Assembly: GCA_022579005.1 (NCBI GenBank)
Contig: MU401669.1
Span: forward strand, 1 to 62,245
Length of the DNA: 62,245 nt
DNA from: Poronia punctata
Taxonomy: Eukaryota > Ascomycota > Sordariomycetes > Xylariales > Xylariaceae
Reading direction: 5' to 3'
Shown here: piece by piece, positions 62,048 through 62,245 of the stretch
Layout of the letters: every line of letters starts with the position of its first letter
How positions within the stretch are numbered: the stretch's first letter is position 1
Made by a program: the position numbers and the translations under genes
The notes under the pieces: generated by a model
The model's database searches: none
What the model was told of the DNA's origin: nothing
Seen by the model: only the letters and a program-made list of their open reading frames with translations

Positions 62048-62245
62048 TTTATAAAGTAAATTAAATTTATTTAATAAAAATAAGTAATTATTTAAAAAGT
62101 AAATATATTTTAATTAATATAAATAATTAACTAGTTTATAAAGTAAGTTTAATTTATTTAATAAAAATAAGTAATTATTTAAAAAGTAAATATATTTTAA
62201 TTAATATAAATAATTAACTAGTTTATAAAGTAAGTTTAATTTATT
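62048..62245. repeat. 87-bp tandem repeat reaching the window end
   Basis: The unit starting TTTATAAAGTAA begins at 62048, 62135 and 62222, giving a period of 87 bp and about 2.3 copies before the sequence stops. Copies two and three agree over the 24 bases available; copy one differs only slightly near its start. Confidence 0.93.

Overview
The window is nuclear DNA of a filamentous ascomycete (Pezizomycotina). Sordariomycetes, perhaps Xylariales, is a guess. The evidence is: short spliceosomal introns of about 60-200 nt with GTAAGT-type donors; a Zn2Cys6 regulator; fungal versions of Fzo1, Vps2, Rio1, Ptc1, Csr1-like and Prm10-like proteins; and a large block of extremely AT-rich sequence with the C-to-T/G-to-A signature of repeat-induced point mutation (RIP). 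I assembled the exon structures by hand from splice signals, reading-frame phase and family similarity. All are testable with RNA-seq.

Layout. Bases 1 to about 300 are the edge of an AT-rich block. From 880 to about 50,460 lies ordinary gene-bearing sequence with 18 protein genes: a Prm10/ThrE-like membrane transporter (-), a TPR protein (+), a small repeat protein (-), a Zn2Cys6 regulator (-) divergent from a DUF1445/D-glutamate cyclase-like gene (+), a GNAT acetyltransferase (+), mitofusin FZO1 (-) divergent from ESCRT-III VPS2 (+), an iron-type alcohol dehydrogenase (-), a Ptc1-type PP2C phosphatase (+), a large ADF-H actin-binding protein (+), an acidic protein of unknown function (+), a secreted M14 carboxypeptidase (+), a Sec14-like protein (-), RIO1 kinase (-), a secreted GH20 hexosaminidase (+), an aldo-keto reductase (-) whose first intron holds an assembly gap, and an eight-cysteine hydrophobin-like secreted protein (-). 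Intergenic DNA is rich in short tandem repeats, above all TAGG/CCTA.

From about 50,760 to the end the sequence is AT-rich and has no intact gene. Inside it is one complete but dead Ty3/Gypsy LTR retrotransposon on the minus strand (52916-60289). It has two 223-bp LTRs, a 5-bp target-site duplication (CTTTT), and recognisable gag-start, reverse transcriptase and integrase remnants, all broken by RIP-type changes. The last 200 bases begin an 87-bp tandem repeat.

The genes are mostly housekeeping and do not form an obvious pathway. The pairings that may matter are the regulator/DUF1445 divergent pair, the secreted enzymes (M14, GH20), and the hydrophobin-like gene at the edge of the AT-rich compartment, a typical place for fast-evolving secreted proteins. 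I found no clear tRNA, rRNA, CRISPR array or secondary-metabolite cluster.
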